DNA of 64,000 bases from JAKVBK01 sp022447275 (GCA_047125605.1 CP138932.1:1240001-1304000); one strand, 5' to 3'; counted from the first letter of the stretch, positions 50,595-60,135 are shown. The notes: generated from the letters alone by a model not told the origin. Numbers and translations: made by a program.

Positions 50595-53562
50595 CCCTGC
50601 GCCCTCTTGCTGTTGGCGGTTCCTGATCAGACACCATAGGCGGCGCGCGGCCGCCGTCCAGCGCTGCCACGACCTGCTCGGAGGCATCTGCGGCATGGCG
50701 CGCGATCCGCGCCGCCACCTCCGAGACATCGCCCGCCCCGGCCACCCGGGCCAGAATGCGGCCCGCCCCGGCTTCGGGCGTGTGATTTTCAGCCTCCTGG
50801 GCGCTGGTCAGCCGCAAGGTGGCCCGGACCGCACGCAGAAACCCATAGCTTTCCGCCAGCGCGGCCCCATCAACCGCCGTGCCCTCAAGCGCTGCGCCAG
50901 ACAGCATAGCGAGTTGCCCCGCAACACTGACCGGGGGCACCTGTCCACCTTGGCCTGCGGCAACAAGCGCAGCCCCTTGCGCAAACAGCTCGATATCCTG
51001 TATGCGTCCGGGGCCGTTCTTGACATCCCACGGATCGAACGCCCCTCGCGCAGCAGCAATACGGTCCCGCATATCGGCCACATCGCGCCAAACCTGCGCC
51101 GCATCACGGGGCTGGCTCAGCACATCGCTGCGCACCGCTGCCACATCCACCTGTAAATCCTGCGGGCCAGCGATGGGGCGCGAGCGTGTCAGCGCCATGT
51201 GCTCCCATGTCCAGGCGTCATCTCGCTGATAGCTGCGGAACGACTGAAGCGAGGTCGCTACCGGGCCCTGTCGTCCTGATGGGCGCAGCCGCATGTCCAC
51301 CGCATAGAGCCGCCCAGCAGCGGTGGGGGCCGACAGGGCCGTGATCAGGCTCTGCGTCAGCCGGGCGTACCAAGCGCGCGCCGCCAAAGGCCGCCGGCCT
51401 TCAGACGCCTCCTGACCGTCCGCATCAAAAATCAGGATCAAATCCAGATCGGAATGGGGGGTCAGCCAGCCCGCCCCGAGCGAGCCCATGGCCAACACAA
51501 CGGCCCCGCGTCCGGGCGCAGGCCCGTGCTTTTCGGCCAACGCCCCAGACACAACCGGCAGCAGCGCCGCAACGACTACCTCTGCGAGTTCGGCATACTG
51601 GGCCCCCGCCCTATCGGCATCCGCGAGGCCGCGCAGGAAATGCACCCCAATGCGGAAATGCCATTCCTTCTGCCACCGCCGGGCCACATCAAGGCAGGCT
51701 TCATAATCGGCGGCTTGCGCCATATGGGCCGCAAGATCCGCCTCTAGCGCTTCGCGTCCGGGCCAATCGGCGAAAAAATCCCCGCCAATCACCGCATCCA
51801 GAACGCCAGCATTGCGAGACAGGTAGCGGGCCAGTGCAGGCGCATTGGCCGCAATTTCCACCAGCAGCGCCAACAGGGCAGGATTAGCCTCAAACATGGA
51901 AAACAGCTGCACCCCTGCGGGCAGGCCCGACAGAAAACCATCAAAAGCGGCCAAGGCTTCTTTTGGGCGGGGGCTGTCTTGCAGGCGAGCTTCAATGTCC
52001 GGCAGGAGCCGATCGAAGATGCGCTGCGCCCGCTCTGAACGCAGGGCGGGGTAGCGCCGCCACCGGGCGCGGATGTCGCCATCGATTAGCGCCGCGACCG
52101 GGTCCGTACTTGGGTCCGTGCTGAGTTCCCTTGTGGGGCCTGTTTTGGGGCTCGTGCCGGAGGCCTGTGCCCCACTTGGCCCGCGGGCTGCGCCTTGTAG
52201 CGGGGCAGCGGGTGCCGGTTGATAAAAGCTCTCCACGATCCCTTGAACACGATCAATACGGGCGCGCAGATGCGCGCGAAAGGCCGCGACATCCTCCGCG
52301 CCAGTCATGCGGACAAGGCGCAGGAACTCGTCATCGCTGTTGGGCAACGCATGGGTGTGGGTATCCCCGATCATCTGCAGACGATGTTCCAGATCACGAT
52401 GGGCCGCATAATCCTGTGCCAATTGGCTGGCCTGTTCCTGCGAAATCCAACCGGCATCTGCCAGCCGCGCCAGTCCGGACACGGTTTGACGTACCCGCAG
52501 GGTTTCATCCCGCCCGCCCGCGATCAACTGGCGGGTCTGGGTGAAAAACTCAATCTCTCGGATGCCGCCGGGCGCAAGCTTCAGATCCCGCCCTTTCAGG
52601 CCATCCGCCCCCGCCTGTTCCGTTTCATGCAGGCCCTTGTGATCCCGGATTCGCTTGCGCATGTCGTGGGCGTCTTCGATGGCTGCAAAATCGAGATGGC
52701 GGCGCCAGACAAAGGGGCGCATCCGCGCCAGAAACGCCTCCCCCGCTGCGATATCACCGGCGCAGGGACGCGCCTTGATATAGGCCGCCCGTTCCCATGT
52801 CCGCCCCACCCCTTCGTAGTAGCGCTCAGCCGCCTCCATCGCCATGCAGACCGGCGTGACAGACGCATCAGGACGCAGGCGCAAATCCGTGCGGAAGACA
52901 TAGCCCTCTGCCGTGCGGTCATTGAGGATGCGCACCATCTTGCGCGTGGCTTTGATAAAGCCGGCGCGGGCCTCCATGGCGTCGGCGGGATCTGGATAGC
53001 GGGCCTCGTCGAACAGGCAAATCAAGTCGATGTCGCTGGAATAATTCAGTTCATGGGCGCCCATCTTCCCCATAGCGAAAACCACCATGCCCGCCCCGGC
53101 TGTGCCATCCTGCGCGCCCATACCGGGGATTTTGCCATTGGCGAGCAGGGGCAAAAGCGCCGCATCCAGTGCGGCTTGCACGGCGAAATCCGCAAATTGC
53201 GTGAGCGCCGCCGTTACCTTCACCACGTCCCATGCCCCACCGAGATCCGCCAGGGCCGTCATGAGCGCGAGCCGCCGCTTCGCCTGGCGCAGCACCGTAT
53301 CCGGCCGATCCAGCCCAGCCGCTTGCGCCTCTGCGATCAGGTTGGGAACAAGCGCGTCCAACGGTTGCTGCAGCGCGGCGCGCAGCCAGGTCGCCTCCGA
53401 TCGCATCAAGCCACGCAGATAGGGGCTGCAGCCCGACACACCGGCCAGAAGCCCCCGCAATTCGGGCGCCAAATCCTGAAAGGTTGCGGCCGTATCGCGT
53501 GCAGCGTCCGCATCATGGGCCAACGGGCAGGTGGTCAGGCGCGCGCCCAGCAAGTTAGTCAT
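50584..53562 (-). CDS. glnE: Bifunctional glutamine synthetase adenylyltransferase/deadenylase
   Basis: Adds and removes AMP on glutamine synthetase in response to PII, setting nitrogen assimilation. The 992-residue protein has two nucleotidyltransferase domains with the helical GlnD/PII-binding regions between them. The first holds KMGAHELNYSSDIDLICLFD (about 170-195) and the second GSLGAGWLTPHSDLDLILIF (about 690-715), each with the SDxDL metal pair. MFEANPALLALLVEIAANAP and RDAAQVWRDVADMRDRIAAA are family helices. The about 40-residue Pro/Ser-rich insert (near PSGAQASGTSPKTGPTREL) is not typical and looks disordered. Glutamine synthetase itself is not in the window. Confidence 0.94.
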   Translation of the reverse strand: MTNLLGARLTTCPLAHDADAARDTAATFQDLAPELRGLLAGVSGCSPYLRGLMRSEATWLRAALQQPLDALVPNLIAEAQAAGLDRPDTVLRQAKRRLALMTALADLGGAWDVVKVTAALTQFADFAVQAALDAALLPLLANGKIPGMGAQDGTAGAGMVVFAMGKMGAHELNYSSDIDLICLFDEARYPDPADAMEARAGFIKATRKMVRILNDRTAEGYVFRTDLRLRPDASVTPVCMAMEAAERYYEGVGRTWERAAYIKARPCAGDIAAGEAFLARMRPFVWRRHLDFAAIEDAHDMRKRIRDHKGLHETEQAGADGLKGRDLKLAPGGIREIEFFTQTRQLIAGGRDETLRVRQTVSGLARLADAGWISQEQASQLAQDYAAHRDLEHRLQMIGDTHTHALPNSDDEFLRLVRMTGAEDVAAFRAHLRARIDRVQGIVESFYQPAPAAPLQGAARGPSGAQASGTSPKTGPTRELSTDPSTDPVAALIDGDIRARWRRYPALRSERAQRIFDRLLPDIEARLQDSPRPKEALAAFDGFLSGLPAGVQLFSMFEANPALLALLVEIAANAPALARYLSRNAGVLDAVIGGDFFADWPGREALEADLAAHMAQAADYEACLDVARRWQKEWHFRIGVHFLRGLADADRAGAQYAELAEVVVAALLPVVSGALAEKHGPAPGRGAVVLAMGSLGAGWLTPHSDLDLILIFDADGQEASEGRRPLAARAWYARLTQSLITALSAPTAAGRLYAVDMRLRPSGRQGPVATSLQSFRSYQRDDAWTWEHMALTRSRPIAGPQDLQVDVAAVRSDVLSQPRDAAQVWRDVADMRDRIAAARGAFDPWDVKNGPGRIQDIELFAQGAALVAAGQGGQVPPVSVAGQLAMLSGAALEGTAVDGAALAESYGFLRAVRATLRLTSAQEAENHTPEAGAGRILARVAGAGDVSEVAARIARHAADASEQVVAALDGGRAPPMVSDQEPPTARGRRDEG

Positions 53563-53668
53563 GGCTTAGTGTCACCCGCCAAGGGGGGCAGCGCAACGGC
53601 AAAGCTGCGCGGCTGGACCCTAGCGCGCAGCCAGTCCATTGTGATCGAAAATAAGATGAGGCTTCCTC

Positions 53669-54136
53669 ATGAGCAAAAGTATGAAACGCGTCCTTGCCGC
53701 GCTGGAAATGCACGGCATCGTTCCTGATATCCATGAGGTCGGACAGGCCCGGACCGCGCAGGAAGCCGCCGATGCGGTGGGCTGCCACCTCGATCAAATT
53801 GCAAAGTCGATCCTTTTTGCCGCCGCGGACGATCCGCACAGGCTTGTCCTTTTCCTGACAGCCGGGGGGAACCTGGTCGACGGAGACAAGGCAGGCACAA
53901 TTTCTGGGACAGTCTTGCAACGGGCTGACGCCCAAGCGGTGCGGCAGGTCACGGGCTTTGCAATTGGGGGCGTTGCACCGCTGGGCCATCTCACCCCACC
54001 CGTGGCCTATTTCGATCCGCGCCTGCTGGAATTCGACGTGGTTTGGGCTGCTGCGGGAACCCCAAGGCACGTGTTTCCAATCGCGCCAAAGACCCTTCTG
54101 GAGCTCACAGGCGCGCAGCAGGGGCATTTCGTTTAA
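53669..54136 (+). CDS. YbaK/EbsC-family aminoacyl-tRNA deacylase
   Basis: A free-standing trans-editing domain homologous to the ProRS insertion domain, hydrolysing mischarged aminoacyl-tRNA. The 155-residue protein contains ARTAQEAADAVGCHLDQIAK, SILFAAADDPHRLVLFLTAG (the Lys of QIAKSILF is the conserved catalytic-site lysine), and a GGVAPLGH loop (AIGGVAPLGHLTPPVAYFD) matching the family GxxSPxG region. The exact tRNA (Cys-tRNA-Pro, Ala-tRNA-Pro or others) cannot be assigned. It is divergent from glnE, starting 106 bases away. Confidence 0.87.
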   Translation: MSKSMKRVLAALEMHGIVPDIHEVGQARTAQEAADAVGCHLDQIAKSILFAAADDPHRLVLFLTAGGNLVDGDKAGTISGTVLQRADAQAVRQVTGFAIGGVAPLGHLTPPVAYFDPRLLEFDVVWAAAGTPRHVFPIAPKTLLELTGAQQGHFV

Positions 54137-54184
54137 CCGCTTTTTCAATAGGTTGTCCGCGTTAAAGTCAAAAATGTAAAAAAC

Positions 54185-54251
54185 TTTCACATTGAGGGTT
54201 GAAGGGCCCAGCGGCATTCCCCATCTGCAGTAATGTGAAAGAGGTTCACAT
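54185..54251. promoter_or_regulatory. Operator-like triple repeat upstream of DUF2852 gene
   Basis: TTTCACATT (54185-54193) is repeated in inverse as AATGTGAAA (54232-54240) and again as TTCACAT (54245-54251). The last two form a perfect 7-bp dyad with 5 bases between, ending 20 bases before the DUF2852 ATG. The region sits between genes in otherwise GC-rich sequence. The pattern suggests binding of a dimeric regulator at two sites, or a stable leader structure; the protein is unknown. Confidence 0.5.
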
Positions 54252-54270
54252 AGATATAATGGAGTACAAA

Positions 54271-54693
54271 ATGACCACCGCCACCGCCCCTCATTCGGCC
54301 CCTTCCCAAAATTGGTTTTCCCGTGCCGAAAGCTGGCTGGATGCCCGGGGCAAAGGTGCTTGGATCGCCGCGATGGTTCTCGGCTTTATCTTCTTCTGGC
54401 CCGTTGGCCTCGCCCTACTTGCCTACATGATCTGGAGTAAACAAATGTTCGGTTCGTCCTGCACCCGCCGCAGCCGCAACACTCACAGCCTGCGCCGCAG
54501 CACCGGAAACACTGCTTTCGATGCCTATCGCGAAGAAACCCTGCGCCGGCTCGAAGAAGAGCAGGAAGCTTTTGAGGCCTTCCTGCAGCGTCTGCGCGAT
54601 GCCAAAGACAAGGCAGAGTTCGACCAGTTCATGGATGATCGCAGCCGCAAATCCCGCGACACGGATCTCGACATCGCTCCAGCGGATAGCTGA
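54271..54693 (+). CDS. DUF2852 domain-containing membrane protein
   Basis: A 140-residue protein of unknown function, found mainly in alphaproteobacteria. After a polar N-terminus with WFSRAESWLDARGKGAWIAA, one hydrophobic segment (AAMVLGFIFFWPVGLALLAY, about 29-48) leads to IWSKQMFGS. Then comes a Ser/Arg-rich stretch and a helical C-terminal half (FDAYREETLRRLEEEQEAFE, then FLQRLRDAKDKAEFDQFMDD) that should form a coiled coil. GGAG six bases before decides the ATG at 54271. The operator-like repeats just upstream suggest controlled expression, and tandem hairpins follow the stop. Confidence 0.85.
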   Translation: MTTATAPHSAPSQNWFSRAESWLDARGKGAWIAAMVLGFIFFWPVGLALLAYMIWSKQMFGSSCTRRSRNTHSLRRSTGNTAFDAYREETLRRLEEEQEAFEAFLQRLRDAKDKAEFDQFMDDRSRKSRDTDLDIAPADS

Positions 54694-54704
54694 TCCCATC
54701 CCAT

Positions 54705-54766
54705 GCGGCCTGTCTCACGGACAGGCCGCCCCTCCTGACAGCCCCCGCCCCGATGGGGGCTGTTTC
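54705..54766 (+). terminator. Tandem hairpins after DUF2852 gene
   Basis: Hairpin 1: GCGGCCTGTC / GACAGGCCGC (54705-54714 and 54720-54729), perfect 10 bp with 5-base loop. Hairpin 2: ACAGCCCCC / GGGGGCTGT (54738-54746 and 54755-54763), perfect 9 bp followed by TTTC. Hairpin 2 is the better intrinsic terminator. Confidence 0.75.
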
Positions 54767-54859
54767 ATGGCCGCAGATCCAAGATCTGCTCTTGCAGCGG
54801 CGCATATGCGGCCCCACACTTATTCCAACACCTGACACAACTGCTCTCTAGGAGGCCCC

Positions 54860-55315
54860 ATGACGGATGTCGGCCATGGTCACCCAAACCCTGACTACGA
54901 AGCCGGATTTTATGCTGGCGTGCCCACCAAACGGCTTATTGCTTGGCTAGCAGACTCGGTTCTGATCGGCCTGCTCACATTGCTCGCTATCCCGTTCACC
55001 GCATTTCTGGGGCTGTTTTTCCTGCCGCTGCTGTGGCTTGCGGTCGGATTGGCGTACCGGGTGATCACGCTGACCTCCGGATCGGCAACCCTGGGCATGC
55101 GGTTTGTCGCAATCGAGTTTCGGAATGTGGAAGGCAACCGCTTCACCCTGGGCGATGCAGTCATGCATACGGCGATCTACACGGTCTGTTTCGCGTTCTT
55201 TCTCCTGCAGATTGTTTCAATCGTGCTGATGTTGATGGGCTCAAAAGGCCAAAGCCTTGGCGATCATGCCATTGGCTCAGTCGCCATCAACCGCCCCGCA
55301 AAGCGCTACAGGTGA
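54860..55315 (+). CDS. RDD family membrane protein
   Basis: A 151-residue membrane protein with the RDD domain, named for its conserved Arg and two Asp. These are visible as the Arg and Asp in TKRLIAWLADSVLIG and the Asp of SLGDHAIGS. Hydrophobic segments are LIGLLTLLAIPFTAFLGLFF with LPLLWLAVGLAYRV, and TAIYTVCFAFFLLQIVSIVL. SATLGMRFVAIEFRN is the typical linker (T/SxGxR motif). Role is unknown; some RDD proteins act as Na+/H+ antiporters. AGGAGG precedes the ATG. It is convergent with nothing and followed by 228 bases without a gene before bpt. Confidence 0.85.
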   Translation: MTDVGHGHPNPDYEAGFYAGVPTKRLIAWLADSVLIGLLTLLAIPFTAFLGLFFLPLLWLAVGLAYRVITLTSGSATLGMRFVAIEFRNVEGNRFTLGDAVMHTAIYTVCFAFFLLQIVSIVLMLMGSKGQSLGDHAIGSVAINRPAKRYR

Positions 55316-55543
55316 GCCCAGAGCGCGCGCATCTCGCCGCGCGAATACCAAATATGCAACCGGAAGTTTACACTTCCCAGCGCGGCCTTGAGGGGCCGCG
55401 CACATACGTGAGACCGGATCGGCGCAAAAGAAAAAGCCGCATTCCCTTACGAAACATCTTGGTTTTTACGGCAAAGAGACACTTGGCGGATAAGAAACAG
55501 GCTGATACCGTTTCGACAGAGCACCGAAATAACCCTGAAACCC

Positions 55544-56407
55544 ATGCGTCACACGCTTCCCATAGCGCCTCAGTTTTATGTAACGGCCCCGCAGCCCTGC
55601 CCTTATATCGAGGGCCGGATGGAGCGGAGGCTGTTTACTGCCTTGCAAGGTGACTATTCGGAAAAGCTCAATGACACGCTGTCGAAGCAGGGCTTTCGCC
55701 GGTCACAAAATGTGCTGTATCGCCCGTCCTGTGCCGATTGCTCCGCCTGCTTGTCGGCGCGCATACGCGTCGCAGATTTCAAGCCAAGCCGTACGCAGCG
55801 GCGCGTCAAGCGACGCAACGGCGATCTTTTACGAGAGGCCACATCCCCTTGGGCGACTGAAGATCAGTTCGCCTTGTTCCGCCGCTACCTCGACAGTCGG
55901 CATGCGAGTGGCGGGATGGCAGACATGGATATCTTCGAGTTTGCAGCGATGATCGAGGAAACGCCGGTGCGCTCTCGTGTCGTCGAATATCGCTTGCCCG
56001 AAGACAGCGTGGCAGAAGCTTATGAGGGCGGCATAGGCTTGTCGCCTCTGACCGCGGTTTGCCTGACTGACGTTCTCGATGACGGTCTTTCCATGGTTTA
56101 CAGCTTCTATGAGCCGACGATGGAGAAGCGTTCGCTCGGCACGCATATTATTCTCGATCACATCGAGATCGCCCGGGAAGCAAACCTGCCCTATGTCTAT
56201 CTGGGCTATTGGGTGCCCGACAGCCCGAAGATGGGCTACAAGGCGAATTTTGACGCGGTCGAGATCTATAAGGGTGGCACTTGGCAGCCTCTTGGGGATC
56301 CCACCGCGCATGACAGCGAGACCCATCCACTGTCTGTTGCGCCGATCGCGCAGCAAGTGGCACAGATCACGCTGCCCGAAGCACTTCCGACCAAAACAAG
56401 CCGCTGA
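55544..56407 (+). CDS. bpt: Aspartate/glutamate leucyltransferase Bpt (ATE family)
   Basis: Transfers leucine from Leu-tRNA to N-terminal Asp or Glu of proteins, creating N-degrons read by ClpS/ClpAP. The 287-residue protein has the ATE N-terminal domain with CPYIEGRMERRLFTAL and the cysteine motif CADCSACLSARIRVADF, and the C-terminal GNAT-like domain with SMVYSFYEPTMEKRSLGTHI and YVYLGYWVPDSPKMGYKANF. The length and the CxxCxxC-like motif fit Bpt rather than eukaryotic ATE1. ClpS is not in this window. Confidence 0.92.
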   Translation: MRHTLPIAPQFYVTAPQPCPYIEGRMERRLFTALQGDYSEKLNDTLSKQGFRRSQNVLYRPSCADCSACLSARIRVADFKPSRTQRRVKRRNGDLLREATSPWATEDQFALFRRYLDSRHASGGMADMDIFEFAAMIEETPVRSRVVEYRLPEDSVAEAYEGGIGLSPLTAVCLTDVLDDGLSMVYSFYEPTMEKRSLGTHIILDHIEIAREANLPYVYLGYWVPDSPKMGYKANFDAVEIYKGGTWQPLGDPTAHDSETHPLSVAPIAQQVAQITLPEALPTKTSR

Positions 56408-56589
56408 TCCCGAAATAGACGGCTGGCTATAGAGCGCAACTGGCGCATACCCGCGCGCTATTTGCAGGTTTTGCCTGCCGGATGCCGGTTCGCATTTGAG
56501 TATTTTTACCAAGATGATGAGCGAAACGCAGTGTAAGAACATCTGCGGAAGCTTACATGCTTTACGCCCGCAGCGCGGCGCGAAAAGCG

Positions 56590-56624
56590 GCGCGGGGGAA
56601 GGGTTCGATGCCCTTCCCCCGCGC
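56590..56624. terminator. Bidirectional terminator between bpt and dctM
   Basis: GCGCGGGGGAAGGG (56590-56603) and CCCTTCCCCCGCGC (56611-56624) form a perfect 14-bp stem with a 7-base loop TTCGATG, between convergent genes. The plus-strand downstream sequence TGGCTTTG and the minus-strand CCGCTTTTCG are both mildly T-rich. Confidence 0.75.
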
Positions 56625-56662
56625 TGGCTTTGTACAGTGGGGGTGTGAGGCCCCCAGCGAGA

Positions 56663-59017
56663 TCAGTTTGCGATCAGGTCCGGCACAATTGTGACAATGG
56701 CCGGGAACAACCACAGCAGTGCCAAGCCCGCGACCTGGATTAAGACAAACGGGAACACGCCACGATAGATATGGCCGGTTGTCACTTCCTTGGGGGCAAC
56801 CCCGCGCAGGTAGAACAGGGCAAATCCAAACGGCGGTGTCAGGAAGCTTGTCTGCAGGTTGACCGCGATCATGATCGTTACCCATTTGGGATCCATGGTG
56901 CCGCCATAGATCACCGGGCCCACGATCGGGATCACGATGTAGATGATCTCGAGGAAGTCGAGCACGAACCCGAGCACGAACAGCACCAGCATAACGATCA
57001 GGAAGACTTTGAACTCACTGTCGAAGCTCTTGAGGAAGTCCTGAATGTAATGCTCGCCGCCGAAGGAGATCACGACAAGGTTCAGAAGTTGCGACCCAAT
57101 CAGGATCGTGAACACCATCGATGTCACTTTGGCCGTCTCCCGGACCACTGGGGTAAGCACCCCTTCGCTGTAGAGCACCCAGCAGGAGAACAGGAGGCCA
57201 AAGATCGCGTAGAGATAGGCCGCCTGGGCGAAGATATAGGCGATCCACGTTTCCACGCTCACATTGTCCGTGTGGATCCGCAGATCAAAGTTCACGCCGA
57301 TCAGGATCATCACGACGATCGCGTAACTGGCCTGGATCACGATATATGCCGGGCCACCTCTCTCCTGCAGCTTCCGGAAGGCCGCGAGCATGATTGCACC
57401 GCCTGCCCCAAGCGCCGCAGCGGGTGTGGGGTTGGTGATACCGCCCAAGATCGACCCCAGCACAGCAACGATCAGAACCAATGGTGGGAACACCACACGC
57501 AAAAGTTCATTGCGCGCGAGGCGCTGACCCGCTGCCCGCATCCCGTAAAGCGTCAGCGCAATCGGCACAATCAGCACGAGGAACCGGATGCCGGGAGACA
57601 TCAGCGGACCCATGACGGCGGCATCAAGCAGAAGGGCCAGAGCCACCCCGCCCGCGCCGATCATGAGCGGCATCGGGTCGGAGCTTGGCGATACGCCGCG
57701 CGCCACGGCCAAGATGATGCCAGCCAGCATGAAGATAAGTGCAAGGCCACTGCCGATAGGCGCCGCATTGTCGACCTTGGCCGCAATGGCAGCGGTACGT
57801 TCCTCGTCGGTCAGCTCACGGCTTTCCTGAACGCCACCGGAATCGTCGATTGCCTTCTGCTCAGCAACCGCTGCATCCCAGGCCTCTTGGCCGTGCAGCT
57901 CGATCATCGAGGCCTGACAGTCTGCGGACACATTGGTCCGCAGGGACGCGCCATCACCCAGATCAGAGAAGGAGGAAACTGAAGTGTCTTGGTTGCCCAC
58001 CACGCCCATAGCGGAGAAGGCCAGAAGACCGCCCACCAACAATGCCGGCACGCCAAGGAACCACAGGAAGGCCTCGTTGCGTGTCACAACTTCAGAGCTT
58101 GTGGAGCCCATTTCAACCGGAGGCGCCTTGGAAGGATTGAGCACCGCATAGGAGAAGGCGTAGCCCGCATAGAGACCCGCCAGCAGGATGCCCGGCACCA
58201 AGGCGGCCTGGAACAAGGTGCCCACCGAGACCACGGCAGGCTCGCCCAGATACGTCAGCGCATCGGTACAGCCGGCCAGCTGGGCCCGCTGTTCCTGTGC
58301 CGCCGAGTAGAGATCGCCGGCCAGCGTGCCCAGCAGAACGATCACGATCGACGGCGGAATGATCTGGCCCAGCGTACCCGACGCCGCGATCACACCTGTC
58401 GCCAATTCTGGTGAGTAGTTGTTGCGCAGCATGGTCGGCAGGGCAAGCAAGCCCATGGTCACCACAGTCGCACCGACGATGCCCGTTGACGCGGCGAGGA
58501 AGGCGCCCACCACAACGATCGAAACGGCCAAACCGCCCGGCAGAGGGCCAAAGACGCGGGCCATTGTGGTCAGCAGGTCGTTGGCGATCTTGGAGCGCTC
58601 GAGTGTGATGCCCATGAGAACGAACATCAAAACCGCAAGCAGCGTCTCAATGGACTGGCCAGCAAGCACACGCTCGTTGATCCGGTTCACGATAAAGGAC
58701 ACGTTGCGGTCGAGCGCGGTTTCCCAGCCCTGCGGGAATACTGGCAGACCTAGTCGCGGCAAATCCGGGTATCGGAAAACCGATATGGTGTCAGGTTTGA
58801 CGCCCGAATTCACCAGATCCCGGAATTCCGCCGAGGATTTGTCAATCGCCTGGTGGATAAGAAGCCCGGCTGAATCGAGCGCTGCAATCAAGCCGAAGCT
58901 GATGACCGCCGCACCACCGATGGCAAAGGCCACCGGGAAGCCGGAAAGGATGGCTCCGAAGAGCGTGAGAAAGACGATGAGCAGGCCTACTTCGACCCCG
59001 TCCAAACCAAATGGCAT
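56663..59017 (-). CDS. dctM: TRAP transporter large permease subunit (DctM, extended form)
   Basis: The ion-coupled membrane subunit of a tripartite (TRAP) uptake system. DctM alone is usually about 430 residues; this protein is 784. DctM-type helices are seen at both ends: VGLLIVFLTLFGAILSGFPV with AFAIGGAAVISFGL at the start, IETLLAVLMFVLMGITLERS, GATVVTMGLLALPTMLRNNY and ASGTLGQIIPPSIVIVLLGT. QTSFLTPPFGFALFYLRGVA is near the end. Additional soluble segments lie at about residues 68-110 and about 360-420 (polar, acidic, with a lone Cys), with extra helices between. The extended form resembles permeases paired with TakP-type binding proteins. It is the last gene of dctP-dctQ-dctM on the minus strand. 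Confidence 0.87.
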   Translation of the reverse strand: MPFGLDGVEVGLLIVFLTLFGAILSGFPVAFAIGGAAVISFGLIAALDSAGLLIHQAIDKSSAEFRDLVNSGVKPDTISVFRYPDLPRLGLPVFPQGWETALDRNVSFIVNRINERVLAGQSIETLLAVLMFVLMGITLERSKIANDLLTTMARVFGPLPGGLAVSIVVVGAFLAASTGIVGATVVTMGLLALPTMLRNNYSPELATGVIAASGTLGQIIPPSIVIVLLGTLAGDLYSAAQEQRAQLAGCTDALTYLGEPAVVSVGTLFQAALVPGILLAGLYAGYAFSYAVLNPSKAPPVEMGSTSSEVVTRNEAFLWFLGVPALLVGGLLAFSAMGVVGNQDTSVSSFSDLGDGASLRTNVSADCQASMIELHGQEAWDAAVAEQKAIDDSGGVQESRELTDEERTAAIAAKVDNAAPIGSGLALIFMLAGIILAVARGVSPSSDPMPLMIGAGGVALALLLDAAVMGPLMSPGIRFLVLIVPIALTLYGMRAAGQRLARNELLRVVFPPLVLIVAVLGSILGGITNPTPAAALGAGGAIMLAAFRKLQERGGPAYIVIQASYAIVVMILIGVNFDLRIHTDNVSVETWIAYIFAQAAYLYAIFGLLFSCWVLYSEGVLTPVVRETAKVTSMVFTILIGSQLLNLVVISFGGEHYIQDFLKSFDSEFKVFLIVMLVLFVLGFVLDFLEIIYIVIPIVGPVIYGGTMDPKWVTIMIAVNLQTSFLTPPFGFALFYLRGVAPKEVTTGHIYRGVFPFVLIQVAGLALLWLFPAIVTIVPDLIAN

Positions 59018-59038
59018 GTTCTTTTCCCCTTGGCCCGC

Positions 59039-59932
59039 TTAGTGGATTTCGGCGGCCAGCTCGGCTTCTTCGTCGCCCAGCTTGTCCTTGTCGAGATACT
59101 TGCCCGCGCTTTCCTCGCCTTCGACGAGTTCCAGATACGAGCGGTAGAAGAAGGCGATCGCCTGAAGGATCACCATGGCGCAGAAGAGCACCAGCAGAAC
59201 CTTGAACAGGAAGTAGCCATTAAAGCCGTTCGGGCTGAACCCGATGGTTTCCACGTTCCAGCGGAACGCGCGACTTTTGCCATCCACGAGACGCTGCAAC
59301 GTGTCTGAGGCCGAAACTTTTGGCGTCACAAGGTGGCGCCACATGAAATACCATGAATACATCCATGTCAGGATGGCCGCCGGGATCATCAGGATCAGCG
59401 ATCCCATCATGTCGATCACGCGCTTGGTTTTATGGCCAACAGCCGAATAGACGAGATCCACCCGGACATGGCCGCCTTGCACAAATGTGTAGGCGACACA
59501 GAGACAGACGATGATGGCGTTGTAGAGTTTTAGTTCCTCCGCCCACCATGAGATGTCGTGCGACAGAGCGACACCAAAACCGATCGTAATCTGCGCCTCT
59601 GCAAAAATCCTCTGAATGACGACGATCACAATCTGCTGGATGACCATCAACAGGCCCGCCCAGGCGGCAAACCGTCCGACCCCGTTGGCAAGCCCTTCAA
59701 GCCCGCGCACAACGCCCCACAGGAAGTTGTTTCGGAAGAGGCCGATGATGGTCACTGTCAGGAATACCGCAAGGAATACGAAGAACGCCTGTACGGATCC
59801 ACCATAGTAGATAAACCGCATAACGGCCTTCGGATCCGACCAGTCGAGCCACAGGCCCGGATTCAGGATGGCATAGAAGAAATTGTAATATCCGAGCCCA
59901 AGGTTCTGGAAGAACCAGAGTATTGCGTCCAT
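59039..59932 (-). CDS. dctQ: TRAP transporter small permease subunit (DctQ)
   Basis: The four-helix small membrane subunit that pairs with DctM. At 297 residues it is longer than typical DctQ (about 170-200); the extra length lies in the N-terminus and a loop before the last helix. Hydrophobic segments include VQAFFVFLAVFLTVTIIGLF, WAGLLMVIQQIVIVVIQRIF, YNAIIVCLCVAYTFVQGGHV followed by RVDLVYSAV (the conserved HVRVDL motif), and FLFKVLLVLFCAMVILQAIA. GGAG eight bases upstream supports the ATG at 59932. It lies 21 bases before dctM and about 250 bases after dctP, with a terminator between. Confidence 0.88.
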   Translation of the reverse strand: MDAILWFFQNLGLGYYNFFYAILNPGLWLDWSDPKAVMRFIYYGGSVQAFFVFLAVFLTVTIIGLFRNNFLWGVVRGLEGLANGVGRFAAWAGLLMVIQQIVIVVIQRIFAEAQITIGFGVALSHDISWWAEELKLYNAIIVCLCVAYTFVQGGHVRVDLVYSAVGHKTKRVIDMMGSLILMIPAAILTWMYSWYFMWRHLVTPKVSASDTLQRLVDGKSRAFRWNVETIGFSPNGFNGYFLFKVLLVLFCAMVILQAIAFFYRSYLELVEGEESAGKYLDKDKLGDEEAELAAEIH

Positions 59933-60135
59933 TGCGCGAACTCCTTGCACCGTATGCCCGTTACGTCCCCATGTCAGGCTGAGCGGGCAATCGGGCGGCC
60001 ACCAACACCGCGCGAAACCTCAACCTTCCCCCTGGCCCCTCTTTGGGCCAACTGCCAGTTCAAGCCTTATCCCGGCTTGTGGACAGGTGCCCATCTGTCA
60101 GTACGCGCAGGGCGCAAACCTAAGGTGGACAAGAA

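Noticed and set aside
52219..53727. A 502-codon plus-strand frame opposite glnE
   Set aside because: Antisense to glnE, whose two nucleotidyltransferase sites are intact; composition is typical of a shadow frame.
56771..57982. A 403-codon His/Asp/Arg-rich frame opposite dctM
   Set aside because: The charged pattern is what the reverse strand of a membrane protein gives; no motif or start context.
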